Positions 1 to 5,988 of a stretch of 7,425 nucleotides of DNA are shown piece after piece. Each line of letters starts with the position of its first letter. Position 1 is the first letter of the stretch. A program made the position numbers and the translations under genes. The stretch is from an uncultured Clostridia bacterium. Its GTDB lineage: Bacteria; Bacillota; Clostridia; Christensenellales; Borkfalkiaceae. The stretch lies in the NCBI GenBank assembly GCA_934273135.1, contig CAKQSU010000047.1:1-7425 (forward strand), read 5' to 3'. The notes below the pieces were generated by a model, which made no database searches, was not told the origin of the DNA, and worked only from the letters and a program-made list of their open reading frames with translations.

Positions 1-875
1 GGGTAATGGTCGGAATAGTAGGCTTCGTCGGGGGTCTTTTCGGTGATTATAAGGGACTTGAAAGGGACGAAAACTTTGGAAGAAAATATGAAGTCTATCG
101 GGGTTTGAGCTTTTGCCGCGTTGCCGAAGTTGTTGAAGGTAGGGACCTCTTTATCCCGCAAGCTTTCCGGGGTCGCAAAGTAGCAATCCTGAAAATTTTC
201 TTCAACCGCCTTATAACAGTCGTTCTTTTTGGTCGCGTTAAAATCGCCTGCGATTATCGCGGGATTTCCGCATTCTAAAGCCATTTTCGATATAAGCTTT
301 GCGCCGTTTAAACGGGCAGGCTGCGACTTGTTGTCGAGATGAACGGAAAAAACGTCAATCTTCTTTCCGTTGCCGTTATCAAGCAGTGTGACGTTTGTGC
401 AGATACGCTCGTAAGCGGCGTCCCAGCCCTTGGATTTTACGGTCGGGGTTTCGGAAAGCCAAAAGTAAGTATCCTTTAGAAGCGTGAATCTGTCAGTAAA
501 AAGAACGGCTACGCCCTCGGGGTTGTAAGCGTCGTTGCGCTTATGCCAAACCACCGTGTACTTGCCGTTAAGGAGCGTAGTAAGGTCGTCGAATTGCTTC
601 TTCGTGACCTCTTGCATGCAGATTATGTCGGGCAATCTGGTATCTAAAAGTTTCACGATTTCGTTGCTTCGATAAGACCAGTTTAGGTACCCTTTATCGC
701 TTGAATTGTACACTTTTATGTTAAAACTCATCACGGTGTACTCGTAATTTTTTGTTTCCGCGGCGGACGAGCCGTCGGCGTTAGAGGAGCCGCTCGAATC
801 GCCTATTCCCGGCGTACAAGCGCAAAGCGACAAGGCAAGAGCCACGGCGAAAACAATCGCCAAAAATTTTTTCAT
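1..875 (-). CDS. EEP-superfamily (DNase I-like) lipoprotein, 3' end cut by window
   Basis: Translating the minus strand from the ATG at 875 gives 291 complete codons open to the window edge. Residues 1-19 form a lipoprotein signal peptide: Lys-Lys, a hydrophobic stretch, then a lipobox LCAC with Cys20 as the predicted lipidated residue. A Ser/Gly/Ala-rich linker (about 21-42) follows. The rest is an endonuclease/exonuclease/phosphatase domain with its motifs in order: SFNI (Asn52), CMQEV (Glu89), FWLSETP (138-144), VHLDN (His179, Asp181), GDFN (Asp211, Asn213), IDFIF (Asp261) and SDHY (Asp289, His290) at the edge. Only a few C-terminal residues should be missing. The family consists of metal-dependent phosphodiesterases and phosphatases; the substrate here is unknown (nuclease, sphingomyelinase-like or sugar phosphatase are all possible). 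It is probably anchored on the outer face of the membrane. It starts 32 bp after aroK with the site AAGGGTG (881-887) 5 nt before the ATG, and no terminator is visible between them, so it is probably the last or a late gene of the aro operon. Confidence 0.88.
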   Translation of the reverse strand, partial: MKKFLAIVFAVALALSLCACTPGIGDSSGSSNADGSSAAETKNYEYTVMSFNIKVYNSSDKGYLNWSYRSNEIVKLLDTRLPDIICMQEVTKKQFDDLTTLLNGKYTVVWHKRNDAYNPEGVAVLFTDRFTLLKDTYFWLSETPTVKSKGWDAAYERICTNVTLLDNGNGKKIDVFSVHLDNKSQPARLNGAKLISKMALECGNPAIIAGDFNATKKNDCYKAVEENFQDCYFATPESLRDKEVPTFNNFGNAAKAQTPIDFIFSSKVFVPFKSLIITEKTPDEAYYSDHY

Positions 876-907
876 ATCTTCACCCTTAATTGTTTTTCCG
901 AAACGGG

Positions 908-1408
908 TTATTTTGAGAACAGCATTTTTATTGTTTGCTCCGCCGCCTTGGCAAGAGCCGCGGGCGAAGCGGAATCCGCCGAGAGCGAAAACGTTGCGAG
1001 CGACGAATAGTAATCCTTGCGCTTTTTTAAAAGCTCGGCGATATCGTTTTCCGTTTTTAAAAGCGGGCGGTCCTTATCGAGCGAAAAACGCTTCATCAAG
1101 GCTTCGAGCGAGCATTCGAGGTAGATTACGCAATCGAATTTTTTAATAAGTTCCCTGCCACTTTCGGTCGTCACAAGCCCTCCGCCCGAGGACACAACGC
1201 AGTCGTTTTTTGTTAAAAGTGCCTCTATAACTTGATTTTCGGCATTTCTGAAAGCTTGTTCGCCGCCCGAAAAAGCGTTTTCTATCGAGCCGAATTTCTG
1301 TTTTAAAAGTTCGTCCGAATCGTAAAAATAGTAGTTAAGCCTTTGAGCGAGATACGCGCCCGTTTGACTTTTGCCGGAAAGCGGCATACCTATCAGAATT
1401 ATGTTCAT
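908..1408 (-). CDS. aroK: Shikimate kinase (AroK)
   Basis: A 166-residue protein of normal length for shikimate kinase, which phosphorylates shikimate to shikimate 3-phosphate with ATP (pathway step 5, cytoplasm). Visible motifs: P-loop GMPLSGKS (residues 7-14), the DSD pair (Asp30, Asp32) that binds Mg and shikimate in the family, FRNAE (53-57), the GGG shikimate-binding loop (75-77), and the lid DRPLL (113-117, Arg114). The start is the ATG at 1408. An in-frame upstream ATG at 1546 would add 46 residues ahead of the P-loop strand and lies deep inside aroQ, so it is rejected. The chosen start overlaps the aroQ stop as ATGA (1405-1408), implying translational coupling. The P-loop reads MPLSGKS where the family more often has MGSGKS, which is tolerable variation. 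Confidence 0.95.
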   Translation of the reverse strand: MNIILIGMPLSGKSQTGAYLAQRLNYYFYDSDELLKQKFGSIENAFSGGEQAFRNAENQVIEALLTKNDCVVSSGGGLVTTESGRELIKKFDCVIYLECSLEALMKRFSLDKDRPLLKTENDIAELLKKRKDYYSSLATFSLSADSASPAALAKAAEQTIKMLFSK

Positions 1409-1821
1409 AGCGCAAAGTAATCGACAGCCAAAAGATAGCCTTTTATGCCGAAGCCCGTGATAACGCCGTTTGTAACGGGAGCGATAACGCTTTCCGAACG
1501 GAATTTTTCCCGCGCGAAAAGGTTGGAAATATGCACTTCCACGCACGGCTTTTTAGCGGCGGAAAGCGCATCGCGAATGGCGATTGAGTAATGCGAATAC
1601 GCGCCGGCGTTTATGATAATCGCGTCGCAGTCGGTAGTGGTTATCTTCGAGCAGATTTCGCCCTCGATATCCGACTGAAAACATTCGATTTCGACGTTCT
1701 TTTTTTCGGCGTAATCGGTTACGATTTTTTCAAGTTCTTTGAGCGTTACGGCGCCGTAAATACTCGGTTCTCTTGTGCCGAGGGTCGCCATGTTAACCCC
1801 GTTTACGAGCAAAATTTTCAT
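1405..1821 (-). CDS. aroQ: Type II 3-dehydroquinate dehydratase
   Basis: A 138-residue protein, slightly short for type II dehydroquinase (usually about 145). It dehydrates 3-dehydroquinate to 3-dehydroshikimate (step 3) and normally forms a dodecamer in the cytoplasm. Family active-site positions are all present: Asn10 in NGVN, Arg17 and Tyr22 in the flexible lid GTREPSIYG, Asn71 and Gly73 in IINAGAYSH, His77, Asp84, His97 in VEVHISN, Ser99 and Arg108. Departures from consensus: NGVNMATLG instead of NGPNLNLLG, QSDIEGE instead of QSNHEGE, and NAG instead of NPG. The start at 1821 is favoured over the internal Met11 because it keeps the first beta strand and has AAGGAG upstream (1835-1840). 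It overlaps the 3' end of the fusion gene by 29 bp in another frame, so its ribosome binding site lies inside the aroE region. Its stop overlaps the aroK start. Confidence 0.95.
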   Translation of the reverse strand: MKILLVNGVNMATLGTREPSIYGAVTLKELEKIVTDYAEKKNVEIECFQSDIEGEICSKITTTDCDAIIINAGAYSHYSIAIRDALSAAKKPCVEVHISNLFAREKFRSESVIAPVTNGVITGFGIKGYLLAVDYFAL

Positions 1822-3817
1822 AATAAATCAAGAACTCCTTATAATACTTATCCGCCGTTTCGCGGTCGAAATCGACGCTTAAATACAAGCCGTCGGTTAT
1901 CAAAGCCTGATAAAAAAGTAGCTTCAACCCGCCGGAATGCTTTACGCCGAAGTCGTCCGCCAAGCACAAAAGCTCGGTATGAACAGGTTCGTAGTTTACG
2001 TCGAAAACGTACTCCGAACATGCGACCGCGCCTATCGAAAAGGGACATCCCGGCGCGAAAACACGACCGAGAGTGGAGGCGTTGGCTAAAACTTCATACG
2101 AGCCGTTATCCCCCTCTACGGGCGTGAAAAACGGCAATTCCGCGAGCATTTCGCCCACTTTTTGCATGTTGCGCGCGGTGACGAAAACGTTTGCGCCGAG
2201 GTCGTGAAACGCCGTAACGACGCTGCGCGCAACCCCGCCCGAGCCGTAAACGAGAACGTTTTTATCCTTGAAGGAGTAATCCTCGTGGTTTAAGAAAAGT
2301 TCCATTCCGCTCAAATCCGTGTTGTAGCCCGCCCCGCGCGAAACGAGGTTTACGCTTTTAATCTTCGGCACGCGGCGATTCAGTTTTTTCATAAGCTCAT
2401 ACGCTTTGATTTTGTACGGATTTGTGACGTTAATCGACTTATACGGCGACTTTTCGATAAATTCTTCCACCGAGTTTTCGTCGAGCGACACGCACGAAAA
2501 ACAGTAATTAAAAAGGTATTTATCAAGCGTTATTTTGTGCGCCAAAAAGGAAAGCGACATCGTAACGTCCTCGCCGATGAGAGCAAAAGAGTTCAAAAAA
2601 AGCTTGTCGAAAAAGTCCGGAAAGGAAACGGCAACGGATTTTTCGTTGTGTATTTCGCCGCCTTTTTCGGAAACGAGCATAGAAATCGTCGCCGCCATCG
2701 TCATTCTGTGGTCTATCGACGAATAATTAAAGCCGCCTTTCAAGCCGTTTGTGCCGACGATAACGAGGTCGTCGCCCTCTACGCGTGCGGAGCCGCCCGC
2801 AAGGTTCACAAGTTCGGCAGTACCCGCTAAGCGGTCGGTTTCTTTGTTCCTTAGCTTGCCAAGCCCTTTTATTCGCGTTTCTCCGTCCGAGAACGCCGCA
2901 ACAAGCGCAAGGAGCGGCACCTCGTCCACAAACGTGCCTACGGCATCGCCATCCGTGACAAAAGCTTTTATTTTTGAGCGGTAAGCCGTAACTTCCGCCA
3001 AATTATCTGCTGTTTTTACTATCTTAAAGTTTGCGCCCGCGGCGGAAAGCACGTCTAAAAAGCCCGTTCTGTTTTTGGCGAGGTTTACGCCCGTAACGGT
3101 GACAACTCCGCGCAAAAGTCCTAACGTCAAAAAGAACGCCGCGCTTGAAAAATCTCCGCCCACGGTGAATTTTTCATAAGAGACTTCTCCGCCGTCGAGG
3201 GTCAGCGTATCGCCGTCCTTAACGATATTCGCGCCGCCGAGAGTTAAAAGCCGTTCGGTCACGTCGCGCATGGAAAAAAGCTCTTTGACGGTAGCTTTTT
3301 GTTTGCCGAAAAGCCCGGCTAAAAGCACGCCGCCTTTAACTTGCGCGCTCGTCGTTTCGGCGTATAAAGGCTTTGTAATGCCCTTTTTCAGCGTTATCGG
3401 GAGAAAGCCGTTGTTGCTTTCAATCACCGCTCCAGCATCCGTAAGCGGGGCTATAACGTCCGAATAATCACGACTTTTTAAGCTTTCGTCGCCCGTGAAA
3501 GTCGCCTTTACCCCAAGCCCCGAAAGCGCGCCGACAAGCAGCCTTAAAGTCGTGGCGGAATTCCCGCAATCGAGAGTTTCGCCTAAGAAAAGGTCTGCCG
3601 CGCCGCGCACGAAAAACTTGCCGTCTTCAAAGCGTATCTCGGCGCCGAGCTTTTTCAAACACTCCGCCATGGACAGCGTATCCTCGGCTATAAGCGGATT
3701 ATCTATTGTTTTTTCTCCTTCCGTAAGCGCGGACAGAAGCAGACTCCTGAGCGTTTCGGATTTGTCCGCAGGGCAGGAAAACCTGCCTGAAAACGGGTTT
3801 GCGGGGTAAATTTTCAT
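1793..3817 (-). CDS. aroA-aroE: Bifunctional EPSP synthase-shikimate dehydrogenase fusion (AroA-AroE)
   Basis: A 674-residue protein with two enzymes in one frame. Residues 1 to about 407 are EPSP synthase (step 6, shikimate 3-phosphate + PEP to EPSP): PADKSETLR (Lys19, Arg24), LDCGNSATT (82-90), GDESLKSR (109-116), TSAQVK (156-161), RDVTE (184-188), GGDFSSAAF (220-228), DEVP (298-301), LRNKETDRL (322-330), DHR (369-371) and SFPDFF (398-403). Residues about 411-674 are shikimate dehydrogenase (step 4, NADPH reduction of dehydroshikimate): FALIG, SLS (421-423) with His427, NVTNPYK with catalytic Lys469, Asn490, NTD with Asp501, GSGGVAR (525-531) as the Rossmann loop, FDVNYEP (605-611), and GLKLLFYQ (630-637). 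The AroE half is divergent: SVNL for AVNT, SLSF for SLSP, and a shortened loop before NTD. There is essentially no linker, and the junction falls on a T7 run (2595-2601). The start overlaps the aroC stop as ATGA (3814-3817). The EPSPS half has class II-like residues, including Ala88 where class I enzymes have the glyphosate-contacting Gly. Confidence 0.92.
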   Translation of the reverse strand: MKIYPANPFSGRFSCPADKSETLRSLLLSALTEGEKTIDNPLIAEDTLSMAECLKKLGAEIRFEDGKFFVRGAADLFLGETLDCGNSATTLRLLVGALSGLGVKATFTGDESLKSRDYSDVIAPLTDAGAVIESNNGFLPITLKKGITKPLYAETTSAQVKGGVLLAGLFGKQKATVKELFSMRDVTERLLTLGGANIVKDGDTLTLDGGEVSYEKFTVGGDFSSAAFFLTLGLLRGVVTVTGVNLAKNRTGFLDVLSAAGANFKIVKTADNLAEVTAYRSKIKAFVTDGDAVGTFVDEVPLLALVAAFSDGETRIKGLGKLRNKETDRLAGTAELVNLAGGSARVEGDDLVIVGTNGLKGGFNYSSIDHRMTMAATISMLVSEKGGEIHNEKSVAVSFPDFFDKLFLNSFALIGEDVTMSLSFLAHKITLDKYLFNYCFSCVSLDENSVEEFIEKSPYKSINVTNPYKIKAYELMKKLNRRVPKIKSVNLVSRGAGYNTDLSGMELFLNHEDYSFKDKNVLVYGSGGVARSVVTAFHDLGANVFVTARNMQKVGEMLAELPFFTPVEGDNGSYEVLANASTLGRVFAPGCPFSIGAVACSEYVFDVNYEPVHTELLCLADDFGVKHSGGLKLLFYQALITDGLYLSVDFDRETADKYYKEFLIYYENFARKRG
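1835..1840 (-). promoter_or_regulatory. Shine-Dalgarno site for aroQ
   Basis: The minus strand reads AAGGAG 13 nt before the aroQ ATG at 1821. It lies inside the last codons of the upstream fusion gene. It supports the 1821 start and would let aroQ be translated independently of the upstream stop. The spacing is somewhat long. Confidence 0.6.
2594..2601 (-). other. T7 homopolymer and possible TTG start at the AroA/AroE junction
   Basis: On the minus strand the codons for Lys405-Leu406-Phe407-Leu408 read AAG CTT TTT TTG, a run of seven T followed by GAAC. With six T the frame would read AAG CTT TTT TGA, ending AroA two residues after Lys405. The TTG now coding Leu408 could then start AroE, giving a TTGA stop/start overlap like the ATGA junctions elsewhere in the operon. 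No clear Shine-Dalgarno site precedes this TTG. The arithmetic is certain; whether the run is a true fusion, a slippage site or a base-calling error cannot be told from one sequence. Confidence 0.5.
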
Positions 3818-4869
3818 AACTTTTTATACCTTTTTATTAAGTCGGCAATTCTATCGGAACCGAGCCGCTCGGTCACGGCGGAAAGGGTTGCTATCGATAC
3901 TTCCGCGCGCGCTACAATCATAGCGGACGGAACGACGCACACGTCCGAGCGCACGTTGGACGGTTCGCCCGCCTTTTTCGTTGCTAAATCGAACGTTTCG
4001 TTAAGTCTGCATGTCGGCACGGGCTTGACGGCGCACCTTAAAACTATGTCTTCGCCGTCGGATATTCCGCCCTCTATGCCGCCCGCGCGGTTGGTTTTTC
4101 TGCCCGATTCGGTAAAGAAGTCCACGGAATCGCTACCCCTTTTGTCGGCAAGCGAAAACCCGTCGCCTATCTCTACGCCTTTTACGGACGGAACGTTAAA
4201 GAGCGCGGCGGCGTACTTTGACGAAAGCCTTTCGCCGTTATACGAGCCGAAACCGCACTTCAAATTTTTAACCTTTATGACGAAAGTGCCGCCGAGAGTG
4301 TCGCCGAAAAGCCGCGCTTCATCGATTTTATCGAGCGCGATTTCGCTGTTAACGGGCATATAGAGGGGTTTTTGAAAAGCAAGGGCTTCGTCCTCTTCCG
4401 TAAAAGAGACGGCTTTTACGCCGCCCACGGAATCGACGTAGCCCGTGACCGAAACGCCTAACTTATCTAAAACTTCGCCCGCTATCGCGCCCGTGAACAC
4501 CGTGCAAGCGGTAAGACGCGCGGACGCGCTTTCCATGACTTCCTCGGCGGTTATGCCGTATTTTTTTATGCCGCAAAAATCGGCATGACCCGCGCGAACT
4601 TCGTACTTTTTTCCGTTAAAGGTCGAGCCGCAAATGTTTTCTATTTCAAACGCTATGTTCGCGCCCGTCGTTTTGCCCTTGAAAAGACCGCCCGTTATTT
4701 TGAATTTATCGAATTCTTTGGTTTGCCTTACCGAACGCTCCTTGCCGCCGCGGCGCAAAAGGAGGTCTTGCGCAATTATTTTTTCGTCGATTTTCAGCCC
4801 CGCGGGAACGCCGTCAACGATACCCGTTAATTTTTCGCCGTGGGAAAATCCGCCAATAGTCAGCTTCAT
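3814..4869 (-). CDS. aroC: Chorismate synthase
   Basis: A 351-residue protein, normal for the family (about 350-390). It performs the 1,4-trans elimination of phosphate from EPSP to give chorismate (step 7) using reduced FMN, normally as a cytoplasmic tetramer. Visible motifs: GFSHGEKLTGIVDGVPAG at the N terminus with catalytic His10, LLRRGG (37-42), GLFKGKTTGANI (61-72), RAGHAD with the second catalytic His95, SASAR (114-118), TNRAGGIEGGISDGE (259-273) for flavin and substrate binding, and RSDVCVVP (307-314). Several usually conserved positions differ: Phe8 where GES/T-H-G is common, RAGHAD for RPGHAD, and Arg321 where the C-terminal signature normally has Glu. Both histidines and the GGIS loop remain, so it is probably active. 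It overlaps the patatin gene upstream (ATGA, 4866-4869) and the fusion gene downstream (ATGA, 3814-3817). Confidence 0.95.
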   Translation of the reverse strand: MKLTIGGFSHGEKLTGIVDGVPAGLKIDEKIIAQDLLLRRGGKERSVRQTKEFDKFKITGGLFKGKTTGANIAFEIENICGSTFNGKKYEVRAGHADFCGIKKYGITAEEVMESASARLTACTVFTGAIAGEVLDKLGVSVTGYVDSVGGVKAVSFTEEDEALAFQKPLYMPVNSEIALDKIDEARLFGDTLGGTFVIKVKNLKCGFGSYNGERLSSKYAAALFNVPSVKGVEIGDGFSLADKRGSDSVDFFTESGRKTNRAGGIEGGISDGEDIVLRCAVKPVPTCRLNETFDLATKKAGEPSNVRSDVCVVPSAMIVARAEVSIATLSAVTERLGSDRIADLIKRYKKL

Positions 4870-5699
4870 TTTTGCTTTTTACCTCTCTTTTTGATGACCT
4901 TATTTTTTACGAGCATATTGATGATTTCGGGCATTTTAGCCTTTGCCGAGCGATAGCCGATAACGTACATCGGGTCGAACGCCGAGATGGAAAAACCGGA
5001 ATAACCGCTCAAATCCGGCTCCAAAAAGAAGTCAGAATTTTCTCTGCCGCTTCTTACCCTATCGATTAAGGCAATGCCGTTTTGCTTATAGCTTTTATCC
5101 AGAGCGGCTTTTGCGGCGGAATTATAATCTTCCGAGCAAAGATTAACGCCGATTACGACGTCCGCGCCTAACTTTCTGCAAACGGAAGCGGGAACGGCGT
5201 TGACGTAACCGCCGTCGACAAGGCTCCTGCCGCCGATTACGACGGGTGAAAAAACGGGCGGTATCGCGCTCGAAGCGCACATCGCCCTTGCGACAAGCCC
5301 GTCCGTTATGTCTACTTCCTCGCCCGTGTTCATATCCGCGGCAACGGCGGAGTACGGGATAGAAAGCTCGTCAAAATGCCTTCCGCCCGTAATATGCGAG
5401 AGAAGTTTTTCGACGGTGTAACCTTTGAGCTTCAACATTATAAGGCTTTTCGGGTCGGAAAGGTTGTATTCTTTGAGATAGTCGAGCATTTCGCCCGGAG
5501 TAACCCCGGAAGCATACATACCGCCGACAACCGAGCCTATAGAGGAGCCGGCAACGACGTCGAATTTTATGTTTTCTTCCTCGAACGCTTTAAGTACGCC
5601 GATAAGGGCAAGACCTTTCGCCCCGCCGCAACCGAGCGCAAGCCCGAGTTTTTTCTTTTTACGCCTAAAAAGCTTTGCAAAAAATTCTCTGAGTTTCAT
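4866..5699 (-). CDS. Patatin-like phospholipase (RssA/NTE-type serine hydrolase)
   Basis: A 277-residue single-domain patatin. After a very basic N terminus (KLFRRKKKK, 9-17) comes the oxyanion-hole glycine motif GCGGAKG (23-29), the nucleophile elbow GSSIG (51-55, Ser53), and the Asp of the catalytic dyad in VDGG (161-164, Asp162). Supporting segments include SSAIPPVFSPV (143-153). The family hydrolyses acyl esters of phospholipids or related lipids; the substrate here is unknown. There is no signal peptide, so it is probably cytoplasmic or bound to the inner face of the membrane through its basic N terminus. The start at 5699 has CAGG 7 nt upstream and keeps the usual short lead-in to the glycine motif. 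An in-frame ATG at 5885 would translate the hairpin array and is rejected. Its stop overlaps the aroC start (ATGA), making it the first gene of the aro operon. The link to aromatic biosynthesis is positional only. Confidence 0.92.
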   Translation of the reverse strand: MKLREFFAKLFRRKKKKLGLALGCGGAKGLALIGVLKAFEEENIKFDVVAGSSIGSVVGGMYASGVTPGEMLDYLKEYNLSDPKSLIMLKLKGYTVEKLLSHITGGRHFDELSIPYSAVAADMNTGEEVDITDGLVARAMCASSAIPPVFSPVVIGGRSLVDGGYVNAVPASVCRKLGADVVIGVNLCSEDYNSAAKAALDKSYKQNGIALIDRVRSGRENSDFFLEPDLSGYSGFSISAFDPMYVIGYRSAKAKMPEIINMLVKNKVIKKRGKKQK

Positions 5700-5710
5700 G
5701 GTAAACCTGT

Positions 5711-5729
5711 TTGATAGTTGATAGTTGAA
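5711..5729. repeat. Short heptamer repeat TTGATAG, 2.7 copies
   Basis: Two exact copies of TTGATAG (5711-5717, 5718-5724) and a partial TTGAA lie between the patatin start codon and the hairpin array. The segment AGTTGAAA (5723-5730) also occurs on the far side of the array (5914-5921), so the array is bracketed by related AT-rich sequence. Confidence 0.7.
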
Positions 5730-5730
5730 A

Positions 5731-5892
5731 TGTATGCCGCTCTTCGAGCGGTCGATATGCGCTACTTCGAGCGGTCGATATGCGCTACTTCGCGCGCTCG
5801 ATATTTGCTTCTTCGACGCAATCGATATGCCGCTTGAGAAAGCGGCTCGATATTTGCCGTAAACGGCAATCGATATTCGCGACAAGCGCGAA
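5731..5892. repeat. Tandem array of seven small hairpins with TCGATAT linkers
   Basis: Six copies of TCGATAT start at 5752, 5775, 5798, 5822, 5847 and 5870 (spacing 23, 23, 24, 25, 23). Each is followed by a small inverted repeat, and one further hairpin precedes the first linker behind a degenerate version of it. Stems: CCGCTC/GAGCGG (5737-5751); CGCT/AGCG (5760-5773); GCGC/GCGC (5782-5795); TTGC/GCAA with a mismatch then TC/GA (5805-5821); GCCGCTT/AAGCGGC (5829-5846); TTGCCG/CGGCAA (5854-5869); TTCGCG/CGCGAA (5876-5892). The stem sequence changes nearly every time while pairing is kept. The array is upstream of the patatin-aro operon. It is not a CRISPR array: the shared part is only 7 nt. 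Function unknown. Confidence 0.9.
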
Positions 5893-5907
5893 AGAGCTTA
5901 GAGGACG

Positions 5908-5966
5908 ATTAAAAGTTGAAAGATAGTTTTTACGAAACTTTCAACTTTCACTTTTCAACTTTTAAT
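5908..5966. repeat. AT-rich inverted repeat
   Basis: ATTAAAAGTTGAAA (5908-5921) is exactly complementary to TTTCAACTTTTAAT (5953-5966), a 14-bp stem. A smaller inner pair AGTTT/AAACT (5925-5929, 5935-5939) and an extra CTTTCAAC (5938-5945) sit in the loop. The right arm is part of a loose CAACTTT-type repeat. It could act as a weak terminator or processing hairpin in either direction, but it lies in the presumed operon leader, so no function is assigned. Confidence 0.75.
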
Positions 5967-5988
5967 TTTGATTATTGTCCCCTCATCC

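Noticed and set aside
1409..1546. 46-codon N-terminal extension of aroK
   Set aside because: It lies fully inside aroQ, adds a basic low-similarity segment before the P-loop, and the ATGA overlap start at 1408 is normal for this operon.
1591..2127. Plus-strand open frame of 178 codons across aroQ and aroE
   Set aside because: It is antisense to two well-identified enzymes and has no recognisable motif.
5700..5885. In-frame 62-codon extension of the patatin gene back to an ATG at 5885
   Set aside because: It would translate the hairpin array, whose units are 23-25 bp and so not codon-periodic. Homology begins just after the ATG at 5699, which has a CAGG site before it.
5731..5892. CRISPR array
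   Set aside because: The constant part is only 7 nt, the intervening segments are short hairpins rather than unique spacers of about 30 nt, and no cas genes are present.
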